DNA of 64,000 bases from JARLGU01 sp036504535 (GCA_036504535.1 DASXUY010000037.1:248001-312000); one strand, 5' to 3'; positions 24,928-33,908 are shown, counted from the first letter of the stretch. Translations and numbers: made by a program. Notes: generated by a model not told the origin, from the letters alone.

Positions 24928-25224
24928 TTAGTGGTGGCGGCGGTGGCGGGAGTGGTAGCGAGCGCGCTTGCGGGCGGCGCTTTCCTGGCTCTGGTGCTTA
25001 CGGTCCTGCTCGTAGCGGTACGCCGAGTAACCAGCTCCAGCGAGGCCGACTCCGGTCATGGTTTTGTCACCCTTGATGGCGCCGAGAACGCCGACTGCGG
25101 CGGCGCCGGTGCCAAGGTTGCGCCAGTCATTCTTGGACTTCTGGCTGGCCGATGCTACGGGAGCGATAGACGCGAGAGTTGCGAGAAGGGTAGCGGCAAT
25201 CACCGCCGTCTTGTACGACTTCAT
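24928..25224 (-). CDS. Small secreted protein of unknown function, tandem paralogue 1 (short form)
   Basis: A 98-residue protein with a signal peptide (about 1-26). The mature part carries the family core QKSKNDWRNLGTGAAAVG, then a glycine-rich stretch (LGAIKGDKTMTGVGLAGAGYSAYRYEQDRKHQSQE). It ends in a basic tail (RARYHSRHRRHH) and lacks the C-terminal block found in copies 2 and 3, so it is a truncated or specialised form. The Gly-rich core could form a glycine-zipper hairpin. I do not recognise a named family. AAAGGAT precedes the start. Confidence 0.85.
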   Translation of the reverse strand: MKSYKTAVIAATLLATLASIAPVASASQKSKNDWRNLGTGAAAVGVLGAIKGDKTMTGVGLAGAGYSAYRYEQDRKHQSQESAARKRARYHSRHRRHH

Positions 25225-25245
25225 TTATCAAGATCCTTTTCGAAG

Positions 25246-25276
25246 TAAATACTGCTCCTGGCTTGAGAGCAGTATT
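25246..25276 (-). terminator. Hairpin between paralogues 1 and 2
   Basis: AATACTGCTC-N9-GAGCAGTATT, a ten-base-pair stem between the paralogue 2 stop and the paralogue 1 start. It suggests separate or attenuated transcripts. Confidence 0.5.
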
Positions 25277-25316
25277 ATTGTACTTCGCGAATTGTAGGTA
25301 TTTGAACGCGGTGCCG

Positions 25317-25673
25317 TTAGTTGACTCGAACTCGGGCGCCCGTGTTTAGGTTCTTGTAGTAGCGGTGGCCGCCATACGTGTAGTACTTGCGCGAACTGGT
25401 GCTGTGGTACGCGCGGTTCTTGCGGGCTGAGTTTTCCTGACTCTGATGCTTGCGGTCCTGCTCGTATCGGTAAGCGGAGTAGCCTGCGCCCGCAATACCG
25501 ACACCGGTCATGGTCTTGTCGCCTTTGAGGGCTCCGAGAACGCCGACAGCAGCCGCTCCTGTGCCGAGGTTGCGCCAGTCGTTCTTAGTCTTCTGGCTGG
25601 CCGATGCGACTGGAGCGAGGGAAGCGATAGTTGCGAGAAGTGTGGCGGCAATAACCGCTGTCTTGTACGATTT
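25317..25673 (-). CDS. Small secreted protein of unknown function, tandem paralogue 2
   Basis: A 118-residue protein from the ATG at 25673 (AAGGA upstream; open to 25715). The signal peptide and core are nearly identical to paralogue 1. It adds a C-terminal block, YYTYGGHRYYKNLNTGARVRVN, rich in Tyr, resembling short beta-strand modules in cell-surface proteins. It is probably exported. Function unknown. Confidence 0.85.
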   Translation of the reverse strand, partial: KSYKTAVIAATLLATIASLAPVASASQKTKNDWRNLGTGAAAVGVLGALKGDKTMTGVGIAGAGYSAYRYEQDRKHQSQENSARKNRAYHSTSSRKYYTYGGHRYYKNLNTGARVRVN

Positions 25674-25754
25674 CATTGTGATGGGTCCTTGGAGAGTGTG
25701 GAGCCTGCCCTTCATGTAGGCAGGCTCCGGATGTTGGTGTTCGAGTTGTGTACC

Positions 25755-26132
25755 TTAGTAGATACGAACTCGTTCACCGGTGTTCAAATCTTGGTAGTAG
25801 CGGTGCCCGTCGTAGTAGTAATACTTTCGCGAGCCGCTATTAGTGCTAGAGCTTCGGTGGTAGCGTCGATTGGCCGCCGAGTTTTCCTGGCTCTGATGCT
25901 TGCGGTCCTGTTCATAGCGATACGCTGAATAACCTGCGCCAGCGAGTCCGATTGCGCCAAGGGTGTTGTCTCCCTTCAGGAGCCCGTAAGCGCCGACTGC
26001 TGCGGCGCCTGTTCCGAGGTTGCGCCAATCGTTCTTGGACTTCTGGTCCGCGAAAGCTGCCATAGGCGACGCTATGGTAGCGCCAAGAGTTGCGATGAGA
26101 GCGAGTGCGCTCACTTGCTTGCTGTAATTCAT
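25755..26132 (-). CDS. Small secreted protein of unknown function, tandem paralogue 3
   Basis: A 125-residue protein from the ATG at 26132, preceded by AGGGAAG. It is the most divergent copy: its own signal peptide (MNYSKQVSALALIATLGATI), the same QKSKNDWRNLGTGAAAVG core, and the C-terminal KYYYYDGHRYYQDLNTGERV block shared with paralogue 2. Being first in the direction of transcription, it may be the ancestral copy. A hairpin lies between it and paralogue 2 (25700-25728). Confidence 0.85.
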   Translation of the reverse strand: MNYSKQVSALALIATLGATIASPMAAFADQKSKNDWRNLGTGAAAVGAYGLLKGDNTLGAIGLAGAGYSAYRYEQDRKHQSQENSAANRRYHRSSSTNSGSRKYYYYDGHRYYQDLNTGERVRIY

Positions 26133-26576
26133 GGTACTTCCCTTTCCACCAGAGACTGCCTGGTGTGTCTTTCGCCTTATTCGGCGTGTGTAAAATAGAC
26201 TATCGGTCATAGCCCAACGTATTGGCTCGTATTCCGACACAAACGATACTTAACTGACATTTCGTTGAACAGGCCGAACCCACGCCATAAAGGACTGCGG
26301 TTGTCGGCCTATTGCTTGCTGAGGTTTACCCATATTCGCAACATTTCAACTGTTTGTCAGTTGCCTCACTATTTGAGGCTAGCTGATATGCAGGTATGAC
26401 GTCGCGGGGTTTGTAAAGGTTCCCTTCACCGTAAAAGTGGTGGATGGTCAGTGTTCGGCGAGTGTTCAATTGAGATCGCTTTGGATAAGGGTTAGTTACT
26501 AGTAGATGCAGGTAGAATAGAGCCGTCTTCGGCGAGACACGGGTCCAGCGTCACGCTGGTCGAAAGGATACTTGTT
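26133..26576. other. Divergent intergenic region, no gene seen
   Basis: 444 bases between the leftward paralogue 3 and the rightward beta-barrel gene; it should hold both promoters. The end holds a ~42-bp hairpin repeat (26519-26560). No coding frame is supported. Confidence 0.5.
26519..26560 (+). repeat. ~42-bp hairpin repeat, copy 1
   Basis: GAGCCGTCT.CGGCGAGAC followed by GGGTCCAGCG..CACGCTGGT; nearly identical to 44700-44741. It contains two small hairpins and sits in the 5' leader of the following gene. Confidence 0.7.
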
Positions 26577-27104
26577 TTGAACATTTACAAATCACTCATT
26601 ATCGCTGGCGCATTTGTCGCCGCTCTCGGGACGCTCACCGCAGGGGCGGCGTCCGCTCAGTCTCTTCCTGTTGTCGGTCCGCCCAACGGGATCGCGGCTG
26701 GCGTGTTTATCCCGTCCAGCGCGGCGGCGAAAGATGCCGGCACTAATCAGTTCACCGCCGAGCTTCGATATGGGCTTCCCGGTGTTCCACTTACCCCTAC
26801 CCGCACGGTAGTAGCCGTTGGGTACGAAGGCGGGAGCAAGAACGGCAACTCGTCCACCATTATTCCGTTGACCATCGCCGAGTACTATGGCACCGGTCAG
26901 TTTAGTCCGCTCAGCCCTAGCAAGCCGTATGTCGGCGCTGGTTCTGGCATTTACTTTGGCAAGCGGACCGGCAAGGGCACGACCACCAATCTTGGCGGTT
27001 TCATCGCGGCCGGATACAACTTCACGGTGCTATTCGCGGAAGCGAAGTATCAGTTCGTGAAGGACGGGAACGGCTTCGTATTCAATCTAGGCCTCCGCTT
27101 CTAA
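26577..27104 (+). CDS. Outer-membrane beta-barrel-like secreted protein
   Basis: A 175-residue protein starting at TTG 26577, with AAAGGA eight bases upstream. Signal peptide about 1-27 (cut after ASA). The rest alternates aromatic and small residues in short strands (FTAELRYGL, RTVVAVGYEGG, YVGAGSGIYFG, LGGFIAAGYNF, LFAEAKYQFV) and ends in FNLGLRF with a terminal Phe, the pattern of small outer-membrane barrels (OmpW/opacity type). This supports a two-membrane envelope. Ligand or role unknown. Confidence 0.75.
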   Translation: MNIYKSLIIAGAFVAALGTLTAGAASAQSLPVVGPPNGIAAGVFIPSSAAAKDAGTNQFTAELRYGLPGVPLTPTRTVVAVGYEGGSKNGNSSTIIPLTIAEYYGTGQFSPLSPSKPYVGAGSGIYFGKRTGKGTTTNLGGFIAAGYNFTVLFAEAKYQFVKDGNGFVFNLGLRF

Positions 27105-27128
27105 CCAACGGACGCGACGTACAGCTTG

Positions 27129-27160
27129 TGGGCGCATTCCATTTGGGATGCGCCCTTTCT
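27129..27160 (+). terminator. Intrinsic terminator after the barrel gene
   Basis: GGGCGCATTCC-ATTT-GGGATGCGCCC followed by TTTCT; a strong stem 25 bases after the stop codon. Confidence 0.85.
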
Positions 27161-27172
27161 CTGTGTGCGGGG

Positions 27173-28387
27173 CTACTCGTATCGTAGGGCGGTGATGGGG
27201 TCGAGCTTCGATGCGCGGTATGCGGGATAGATACCGAAGAAAAGACCGACACCGACCGCGAAGCCGAAACCGAGCAGCGCGGCCCAATAGGGAACGTACA
27301 GGTAGACCGTGTCCTGCACGCTGTTGGTGATGTAAGCGGTCAGGAATGCCAGCGCGATGCCGATGAGACCGCCGCAGCCCGACACCACCATGGCTTCGAC
27401 GACAAATTGCAGCAAGATCATGCTGCGGCGCGCACCGACGGCTTTACGGATACCGATTTCGCGAGTGCGTTCGGTGACCGTCACGAGCATGATGTTCATG
27501 ATGCCGATCCCGCCGGTGAGGAGGGCAAGCCCACCGACACTGCCTAGCACCAGTTGGAACACCATCAAGATGGTATCGATCTGCTTGAGCAGGTTGTCCT
27601 GAGTATCGACGACGAAGTCTTGAGCGTTGTATGGATGGCGGCTTTTAAGCACACCCCAGATCTGGTCGGCTGCTGCGGCTGTTTGCGACACGGCAACCGA
27701 GCGCGCAACGAATGCGTCGACAATATCCGATCCGGTGAGCCGCTTCTGCACGGTTCGAAGCGGTGCGAAGAGCGAATTATTGTAGTCGGTGCCGTCGCCG
27801 CCCCGGTCTTTGGGGCCGATGACACCGACCACGGTGAGCAGGACGGACGCGCCCTTGAGGCGACATGTGACCTGGTGGCCGATGGGGCTTCCGGTCTTGA
27901 ACAGCTTGGTGGCGATCTTGCTGCCAAGGATACACGTTTTCGCCCAACTCTGGTTGTCGTAGTCCGTGAGAAACCGCCCAGAGGGGAGTTCGAAGCTGTT
28001 CATCCGGAAGAAGTCGGGGAGCACGCCGCTTATTGGGGAGTTCAGGCTCTCTCGCCCAGCTTGAACGACGACCGTGGTAGTCACCGAAGGGCTAATCGCG
28101 GTCACCAGCGGACACCGAGCCTGCACGGCTCTGATGTCGCCGATGTCAAGCCCGCGAAAGCCCCCACGTCGCAGCGTTTCCGGCTTTGGGGCGTAGTAGG
28201 CGAATACGACATTGGATCCGTTCTCGATTAACTGGCCGATCACCTTTTGACGTGCGCCTTGGATAACGGCGACCATCAAGGTCACCGCGAATACTCCGAT
28301 GATGACGCCAAGCATGGTGAGGAATGAGCGAAGCTTGTTCGCCCACAGTCCGTCTAGCGCCACCCGAATTGCTTCTAACACCGCCAT
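27173..28387 (-). CDS. MacB/FtsX-type ABC transporter permease
   Basis: A 404-residue permease with one N-terminal membrane helix (LRSFLTMLGVIIGVFAVTLMVAV), a large extracytoplasmic MacB_PCD domain (about 45-270) and three C-terminal helices of the FtsX domain (about 285-400; ending AYRASKLDPITALRYE). It lacks its own ATPase domain, which is encoded separately at 29899-30612. With the fusion protein and TolC it should form a tripartite exporter for macrolides, peptides or lipids; the cargo is unknown. Last gene of the set; 42 bases follow the membrane fusion gene. Confidence 0.93.
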   Translation of the reverse strand: MAVLEAIRVALDGLWANKLRSFLTMLGVIIGVFAVTLMVAVIQGARQKVIGQLIENGSNVVFAYYAPKPETLRRGGFRGLDIGDIRAVQARCPLVTAISPSVTTTVVVQAGRESLNSPISGVLPDFFRMNSFELPSGRFLTDYDNQSWAKTCILGSKIATKLFKTGSPIGHQVTCRLKGASVLLTVVGVIGPKDRGGDGTDYNNSLFAPLRTVQKRLTGSDIVDAFVARSVAVSQTAAAADQIWGVLKSRHPYNAQDFVVDTQDNLLKQIDTILMVFQLVLGSVGGLALLTGGIGIMNIMLVTVTERTREIGIRKAVGARRSMILLQFVVEAMVVSGCGGLIGIALAFLTAYITNSVQDTVYLYVPYWAALLGFGFAVGVGLFFGIYPAYRASKLDPITALRYE

Positions 28388-28429
28388 TTCGATCTTCTGG
28401 TTCTGTTGTTACGTAGGGCTCGACAGCCT

Positions 28430-29902
28430 TTAGTTGTATATGTCGATCTTGCGTCGGTCTGCGTTGGCTTTGGTCGGAATGACGACGCGGTCGCCGGCTT
28501 TGAGGCCAGATAGCACCTCGACGCGCGAGTCTGTCCTGAGACCGAGTTTGATCGTATGCGTGACTTGCCGATTCGCCGGGCCGGTAAGCACCTTTACGAT
28601 GGCTGTCGCGCCGCCATCGGGCGCGATCTCGGACGGCAGGGCGAGCACTGCGTGACGCTCACGGGCTGTGACGGTAACGCCTGCGGACATGCCTGGCCGC
28701 ACTCTGGAGTCGGGCTTTACGAGCGCGATGCGGACGATAAACTTAGCGATGGAGGTAGACGCGTCAGCGGTGCTGGTATCCGCCAACGCCCCGCTAGTAG
28801 CGGGAGCGATCTCGCTGACGCGGCCAGCCAGGGTCACGCCGGGAAGCGCGTCGACCGTGACCGAGACCTTTTGGCCGATGGCGAGCTTGGCGATATCGAC
28901 TTCGTTAATGTTAACTCGCACACGCGCGCCTCGTCCCAGCGTTGTCAAGATTGCCTGCGCATCGGAGTAGCCCGTGGTTGCGCTTTGCACGATCTCGTTC
29001 TGCTCTTTGTACTTCTTCAGCACCACGCCTGCCGCCGGAGCCACAATGCGAGTGTCGTTCAAACTCACCTGAAGCTGCGCGAGGTCGTGTTCACTGCCCT
29101 GCACGGCGGCGCTTGCCTGGTCAATGTCGTAACGGCGAATCCGGTGCTGTTCGGCGTTTACGCGTGCGCCTGCTAGCTGGGCGCGAGCTGATTCGACCTG
29201 CGCGGTGGCATCGGCAATGTCTTCGGTGCGCGGCCCTGCTTTGGTGAGCGACAGCGCCGACCGTGCGGCGGCGACGCTGCTGCGGGCGGTGTCCACGGCC
29301 ATTTGCGTCGCATCGACCTCGCTCTGCGACACGAAGCCCTTAGCGAGAAGGGCGCGCTTGCGGTTAAGAGTACGCTCAGCGTCGGCGAGCGCTATGTCGG
29401 CGCGAGAGACGCTCTCCTGCTGCTGCGAGACTTCCTGCGGGCGAGCGGCTGCTTTCACGGCTTCGCGGTGCGCCATTGCGGTGGTCACCGCTGCCTGAGC
29501 TTCGGTAATCGAGACCGCGTCCTGCTTGATCTGCAGGTTGTACGTGGCTATGGCCTGCGCAAGCTTAGCTTTGGCCTGGTCTAGCTGAGATTGGGCGCGA
29601 GCCATCTGAGGGTCGATGACAGAGCGGTCTACCTCGGCGATGAGCTGTCCGGTGACGACGCTCTGGCCCTCGGTAATGGGTATGGAGAGCAATTTCCCGG
29701 CGACCTTACTCTTCACATCGATCTTGTCAATTGGCTCGACAACGCCGGTTTCTGTAACCGTGTCTTTAAGGTCTTCGATCGCGGCGACAGCGAAACGCGG
29801 TAGCGGGGCAGGCTTGCGTGCTTTGCGGACGGAGTAAACCGCGCTGCCAGCAACCGCGACGATGACGAGTATGCCGACAACTAGTTTTGTGCGTGATTTC
29901 AT
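28430..29902 (-). CDS. Membrane fusion protein (MacA/HlyD family)
   Basis: A 490-residue periplasmic adaptor from the ATG at 29902, which overlaps the upstream ATPase stop by four bases. N-terminal anchor about 5-25; lipoyl halves around KVAGKLLSIPITEGQSVVTGQLIAEVD and APAAGVVLKKYKEQNEIV; between them an unusually long alpha-hairpin (~200 residues, two repeats of coiled coil, rich in Ala/Gln); then beta-barrel and membrane-proximal domains. It links the permease to TolC. Confidence 0.93.
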   Translation of the reverse strand: MKSRTKLVVGILVIVAVAGSAVYSVRKARKPAPLPRFAVAAIEDLKDTVTETGVVEPIDKIDVKSKVAGKLLSIPITEGQSVVTGQLIAEVDRSVIDPQMARAQSQLDQAKAKLAQAIATYNLQIKQDAVSITEAQAAVTTAMAHREAVKAAARPQEVSQQQESVSRADIALADAERTLNRKRALLAKGFVSQSEVDATQMAVDTARSSVAAARSALSLTKAGPRTEDIADATAQVESARAQLAGARVNAEQHRIRRYDIDQASAAVQGSEHDLAQLQVSLNDTRIVAPAAGVVLKKYKEQNEIVQSATTGYSDAQAILTTLGRGARVRVNINEVDIAKLAIGQKVSVTVDALPGVTLAGRVSEIAPATSGALADTSTADASTSIAKFIVRIALVKPDSRVRPGMSAGVTVTARERHAVLALPSEIAPDGGATAIVKVLTGPANRQVTHTIKLGLRTDSRVEVLSGLKAGDRVVIPTKANADRRKIDIYN

Positions 29903-30612
29903 GCAGAGCCGCCTTCGATAGTTGGCGCGACTGGCGCGTCGGAGATGATGTGGCCATCCTTGAAGCGAACTATGCGCCTGCAATGTTGGGCGATATCGGG
30001 TTCGTGCGTCACGATCACTACTGTTCGGCCTTCCTTGTTGAGATCGGCGAATATCGCCATGACTTCCTCGCCTGTTTGCGTGTCAAGCGCTCCGGTCGGC
30101 TCATCGGCGAGGATAAGCTCGGGATCGTTGACTATGGCGCGTGCAATAGCCACTCGTTGTTGCTGCCCGCCGGACAGCTGGTTTGGGCGGTGATGCGCGC
30201 GGTCGGTGAGACCGACACGCTCAAGCGCGGCCAGCGCACGGTCGGATCGTTTCTTTGCGCCACCATAAATGAGCGGGAGCTCGACATTGCGCCTCGCATC
30301 CATTCGTGGCAAAAGGTTGAACTGCTGAAATACGAACCCGATCTTCTGATTGCGGACAGCGGCGAGCTGGGTATCGTTCATGCGCGCCACCTCTTCGCCG
30401 TCGAGTTCGTACGAGCCGGACGTAGGCCTGTCGAGACATCCCACAATGTTCATCAGCGTCGACTTCCCCGACCCCGACGGCCCCATAATCGCGACCATCT
30501 CGCCGCGCGCAACTACGAGCCCGACGCCGTGAAGCACCGTAAGGTCACTGGCGCCCGTGCGGTAGGTCTTTACGACATCCCGCAGCGAGATAACTGAGTT
30601 TTCGATTTGCAT
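29899..30612 (-). CDS. ABC transporter ATP-binding protein (LolD/MacB type)
   Basis: A 237-residue ATPase: Walker A GPSGSGKST, Q-loop FQQFNLLPRM, signature LSGGQQQRVAIARA, Walker B LILADEPTGALD and switch His VIVTHEPD. The ATG at 30612 is taken as the start; a TTG at 30630 would add six residues, and neither has a clear ribosome-binding site. Translationally coupled to the membrane fusion gene. It powers the MacB-like permease. Confidence 0.94.
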   Translation of the reverse strand: MQIENSVISLRDVVKTYRTGASDLTVLHGVGLVVARGEMVAIMGPSGSGKSTLMNIVGCLDRPTSGSYELDGEEVARMNDTQLAAVRNQKIGFVFQQFNLLPRMDARRNVELPLIYGGAKKRSDRALAALERVGLTDRAHHRPNQLSGGQQQRVAIARAIVNDPELILADEPTGALDTQTGEEVMAIFADLNKEGRTVVIVTHEPDIAQHCRRIVRFKDGHIISDAPVAPTIEGGSA

Positions 30613-30746
30613 GGGTTCAAGATCGCTCAAGCCGCTCGGGCTTTCTTTCTCGCTTCGCTCCCTCTGTAGCGATCAGCTGGTTGGTCAAACATGTGCTTGA
30701 TAGGTGATTGGCGCTGTGAGGCGAAACAAACTCCGCATTCTCCCTT

Positions 30747-30784
30747 TATAAAAAATGCCACGCGGCACGAGCGATCCCAAAAAA
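30747..30784 (-). terminator. Repeat-derived terminator after tolC
   Basis: The minus strand reads GTGCC-GCG-TGGCAT then six T, right after the tolC stop at 30786. It belongs to the same family as 11691-11732. It implies that the ABC genes downstream have their own promoter or depend on readthrough. Confidence 0.65.
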
Positions 30785-30785
30785 C

Positions 30786-32168
30786 CTACATCCCCACCGG
30801 CGGCGCCCCCACGTTGATGCCAGCAGCCCGGTGCAGCCTGGCGTGGGCCTCGAAGTAGTTGTAGACGGCGGACACATACTGGCTTTGAGCCTGCGTGAGA
30901 GTTAGCTGCGCCTGGGCGATATCGACGACGTTCCCGATCCCCTCACGGCGCGCTTCAGTGATGGCGTCGTAGTTGACTTGCGCCGCGTCGACGGCCACCT
31001 GGGCCAGTCGCGCTTCTTCGATCGCCTGCTCGCGCTGAATGTAAGACTGCTCCACATCGGATGCAATCGCCAGCAGCGTAGCATCGGTCTGTGCGCGCGC
31101 ACCGGTCACCTGCGCATTGGCGCTGCGTACAGCGGAACGCGCCGCGCCGCCATCAAACAGCGGGTAAGTGGCGCTTACGAGTAGGAGCGAATCGACGCCA
31201 GTATCGTGAAACGCGCTCGTCGGCGTGTACGCGTACTGGTAAGTAGCGCCCACTTGCACTCCTGAGCCGATTTTGGCGGCTTGCGCTGCAGCTTTGGCTG
31301 CATCGGTATCGGCGGCTCGCTGGCGCAAGTCCGGTCGCGAGCCTTGCGCTATGTTGAAGTACGTTTCGAGCGGAGGGAATTTGGTATCCGTGGGGATTGT
31401 CGGCATTCCGTCCCCTGCGGAGATTGGCGCGGGATCGATAGAAGTTCCAGGCGCAACGCCCATCGCGGTCCGAAGCTGGATAAGCGCGGTTCGAGCGCGG
31501 TCCTGGCTCTGCCGAAGAGCAAGTTGCGCGTTCGCAAGGTCTGCGCGTGCCTGAAACGAGTCCTTGCGAGGCAGTGTGCCTGCGTCGATCTGTCCCTGCG
31601 TGAGCGCGAGAACGGTCGCGGCGCGGTCGACGCCCGATTGGGACACCTTGATCAGGTCGCGATTGCGGAGGACTTCGTAGAATGCGAGGGTGACGTCCAG
31701 CACGATAGCCTGCTGGGTATCGTCCAGAGCCGCCGTCGCCGAAGCCAGATTGCTCATCGCCTGGTCCTTAGCCGCGCCACGCTGACCGGCATCGAGGAGG
31801 GTTTGGCTCAGCACGACACTTGTTCGCGCTCCTTGCGCTGTCACGGACCGGCCGCCGGGCGAAACGAGAACACTATCGCCGCCCAACGTCTGCCGTTCGT
31901 CGCGCAATGTCGCCTGCGGCGTCACCGTCGGCAAAAACTTAGCCTTCGCCTGCGTCACCTGCTCTTTGGCCACCGTCTGCTGAGCCTGCGCGATTGCTGC
32001 GCGTGGCTGCCGTTCGAGCGCGATACTTATGGCCTCGCGGAGGGGCAACGCAGCAGGTTGCATGCTCTCACCCTCGACAAGCTGAATGGTCTCGGCGCGG
32101 CCCACGACGGGTAATGCGAGCGCGACAAGTGCGGCGACGGTGGAAGCATAAAAGCGGCAAGGCAGCAT
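30786..32168 (-). CDS. TolC-family outer-membrane channel protein
   Basis: A 460-residue protein with a signal peptide (about 1-26) and two long alpha-helical repeats rich in Gln, Ala and Arg (about 45-245 and 255-455), typical of the TolC/OEP family (LREAISIALERQP..., ATYPLFDGGAARSAVRSANAQV, VVDIAQAQLTLTQAQSQYVSAVYNYFEA). It should supply the outer-membrane duct for the MacA/MacB-like genes that follow on the same strand, separated by ~170 bases including a terminator-like hairpin. Confidence 0.93.
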   Translation of the reverse strand: MLPCRFYASTVAALVALALPVVGRAETIQLVEGESMQPAALPLREAISIALERQPRAAIAQAQQTVAKEQVTQAKAKFLPTVTPQATLRDERQTLGGDSVLVSPGGRSVTAQGARTSVVLSQTLLDAGQRGAAKDQAMSNLASATAALDDTQQAIVLDVTLAFYEVLRNRDLIKVSQSGVDRAATVLALTQGQIDAGTLPRKDSFQARADLANAQLALRQSQDRARTALIQLRTAMGVAPGTSIDPAPISAGDGMPTIPTDTKFPPLETYFNIAQGSRPDLRQRAADTDAAKAAAQAAKIGSGVQVGATYQYAYTPTSAFHDTGVDSLLLVSATYPLFDGGAARSAVRSANAQVTGARAQTDATLLAIASDVEQSYIQREQAIEEARLAQVAVDAAQVNYDAITEARREGIGNVVDIAQAQLTLTQAQSQYVSAVYNYFEAHARLHRAAGINVGAPPVGM

Positions 32169-32323
32169 ATACTTATTTTGACACCGTTTGCTCGCTATAT
32201 GTTGCAGGTTATGAGAGTGGGTTGGAAGGGGGGATGGATCTTGATAGCTGCGAAAAGTCCGTTACGAAGAAGGTAGCTATGAGAATTCTCAACTATAGAA
32301 CATCTCAGAGTTCCGTGCAACGT

Positions 32324-33478
32324 TTACCGGACACCTGAGAATATAGCTTCTATCTGGTGGAAATCGGTCGCAAGGAATTCCGTCCACCAGGCGGTGATTG
32401 TGTCAAGATGTGCTTCCAACGAAGCTGCATCCATCCTATCGTCGCTTAGGATTGTTCTTTCATAGAGGTTGCGATAGCGGTATTTTGCGCTTCCACTGCC
32501 AGGTTTCAGAAGAGGGGGATGAGACGCGGCGATCTCTGAGAACCGATGAAGTATGTCGTATGACTCGTATCGGATCTGGAGTGAAAAGTCTAGCTTTCGT
32601 GCGGACAGGCTAAATCCAAAGAAAAATGCATGACCAGAAGGCGACCAGGGGTCCGGGGCTATGCGAGGCGCTAGATGCTCCCATGACTTCGGAAGAAACG
32701 TGACTTGTGTGACAGCGCTACGCGTTACCACTGCGTTTGAAATCAGGTTGTTGTCGTTGGTTATTAGGGCTACTAGTAGATCTTGTATTCTAGTTTGCCG
32801 ACTTGGCAGGTGCTTAAGAATGAGTTCGATTGACTTGCGATGCTGCCGATATATTTCTAGGCATAACCGTTCTGTTTCGGGGTCTCGCAAAATTTGTCTC
32901 CTTAGCATCTTGACGTACTGCCAAATAGTTTCACGAACTCCTTGATCAAGCGGCGGCACGTTATCCGACAATACTTGGGATAGCCGATGGGCAATGAACT
33001 CGTAAGTTACCGAGCGATAGCGTTTGTGCGACGGGACACCTCCGAATGGAGTGAGAAAGAGGCATTCGATACGGTATCCGGAAAAATAGTGGGTAACTTC
33101 ATCGTGGTACCTAGCAAGCTGATCGTCGTGCTCTCCTGTGTGAATTTTGTTTTCGATTGCCACGACCAACTTACACTCATCGTTTACAGCCAGAATGTCG
33201 ATATTGCGCCATTCCCGACGTATCTTCGTGCCAGACAGGTCCAAAACGTCGAAGTTTTCGGAGGAATGCGATTCCTTCAGGAGGGCTCTTAACAATGAGT
33301 CTGCCAAACCGTGGTTGCCATTTGGTGACAACAAATAGGCAAGGAAGGTCGAGTGGTAAATCTCTCGATGCTCCAACCCAGCAGCTTCGAACATGTTGAA
33401 CTCATTGAGGTGGGCCTCGAGCTCCACGAGCAAAGGGCTAGCCTTGAAAGATTGGAGGAGTTCTTTGGACGTAGACAT
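32324..33478 (-). CDS. PD-(D/E)XK nuclease superfamily protein
   Basis: A 384-residue protein resembling the PDDEXK_4 group. The nuclease core lies at about 45-160: EHREIYHSTFLAYLLSP..GHGLADSLLRALL, then RNIDILAVNDECKLVVAIENKI with D94, E109 and K111 as the D...ExK catalytic set, then HDDQLARYHDEV. The ~200-residue C-terminal part has no motif I know. Members occur in defence islands and near mobile DNA, but a role has rarely been shown. Base composition looks more AT-rich than the neighbours, suggesting acquisition. No methylase or helicase is beside it. Confidence 0.8.
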   Translation of the reverse strand: MSTSKELLQSFKASPLLVELEAHLNEFNMFEAAGLEHREIYHSTFLAYLLSPNGNHGLADSLLRALLKESHSSENFDVLDLSGTKIRREWRNIDILAVNDECKLVVAIENKIHTGEHDDQLARYHDEVTHYFSGYRIECLFLTPFGGVPSHKRYRSVTYEFIAHRLSQVLSDNVPPLDQGVRETIWQYVKMLRRQILRDPETERLCLEIYRQHRKSIELILKHLPSRQTRIQDLLVALITNDNNLISNAVVTRSAVTQVTFLPKSWEHLAPRIAPDPWSPSGHAFFFGFSLSARKLDFSLQIRYESYDILHRFSEIAASHPPLLKPGSGSAKYRYRNLYERTILSDDRMDAASLEAHLDTITAWWTEFLATDFHQIEAIFSGVR

Positions 33479-33539
33479 GTGCGTTTGAATTTTGCGGGGA
33501 ATGCATCAGTCGAGGAGACCAAGGCCAGAGTTGGAATGC

Positions 33540-33908
33540 CTAGAGTGTCTCTATCGTCACGATGCCTCCGTGGACGAACTGGGCGACGAGTTCTGTTCCT
33601 GCGAGCAGTGCGGTGCCCAGCAATGGGCGCCGACCTAGAGCGAGTACCGGCACGTCCAGCAACTTACCGTTCCATTCTATGGTTGCGATGTGCACATCTG
33701 TTCGCACGGATTCGTCGTTTGCTAGCTTGGCGGTCATATCCTGGAGAAACGGGAGGCCAAGCGCGGAAATAGCGTCCGACGGCATGGTGAGCGCACCTTC
33801 GAATCCGGTATCAATAACGAATTCTATCGCAACGCTTCGGGTTCCGCCAGGAAGGTGCAGAGCAACGTCGATACGCGCCTGGCGGTCTTCAACTCTGCCT
33901 TGACTCAC
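33540..33908 (-). CDS. Retropepsin-like aspartic protease (clan AA)
   Basis: A 122-residue protein starting at GTG. The catalytic motif VIDTGFEGALTMP (D33-T-G) and a later hydrophobic-hydrophobic-Gly block (RPLLGTALLAG) match the monomer of a dimeric retropepsin. No signal peptide or membrane segment, so it is probably a cytoplasmic dimer. Its start overlaps the stop of the upstream 91-residue gene (GTGA, 33905-33908). Similar small clan AA genes are known in cyanobacteria and other environmental bacteria next to short partner genes, but their job is unknown. Confidence 0.82.
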   Translation of the reverse strand: MSQGRVEDRQARIDVALHLPGGTRSVAIEFVIDTGFEGALTMPSDAISALGLPFLQDMTAKLANDESVRTDVHIATIEWNGKLLDVPVLALGRRPLLGTALLAGTELVAQFVHGGIVTIETL

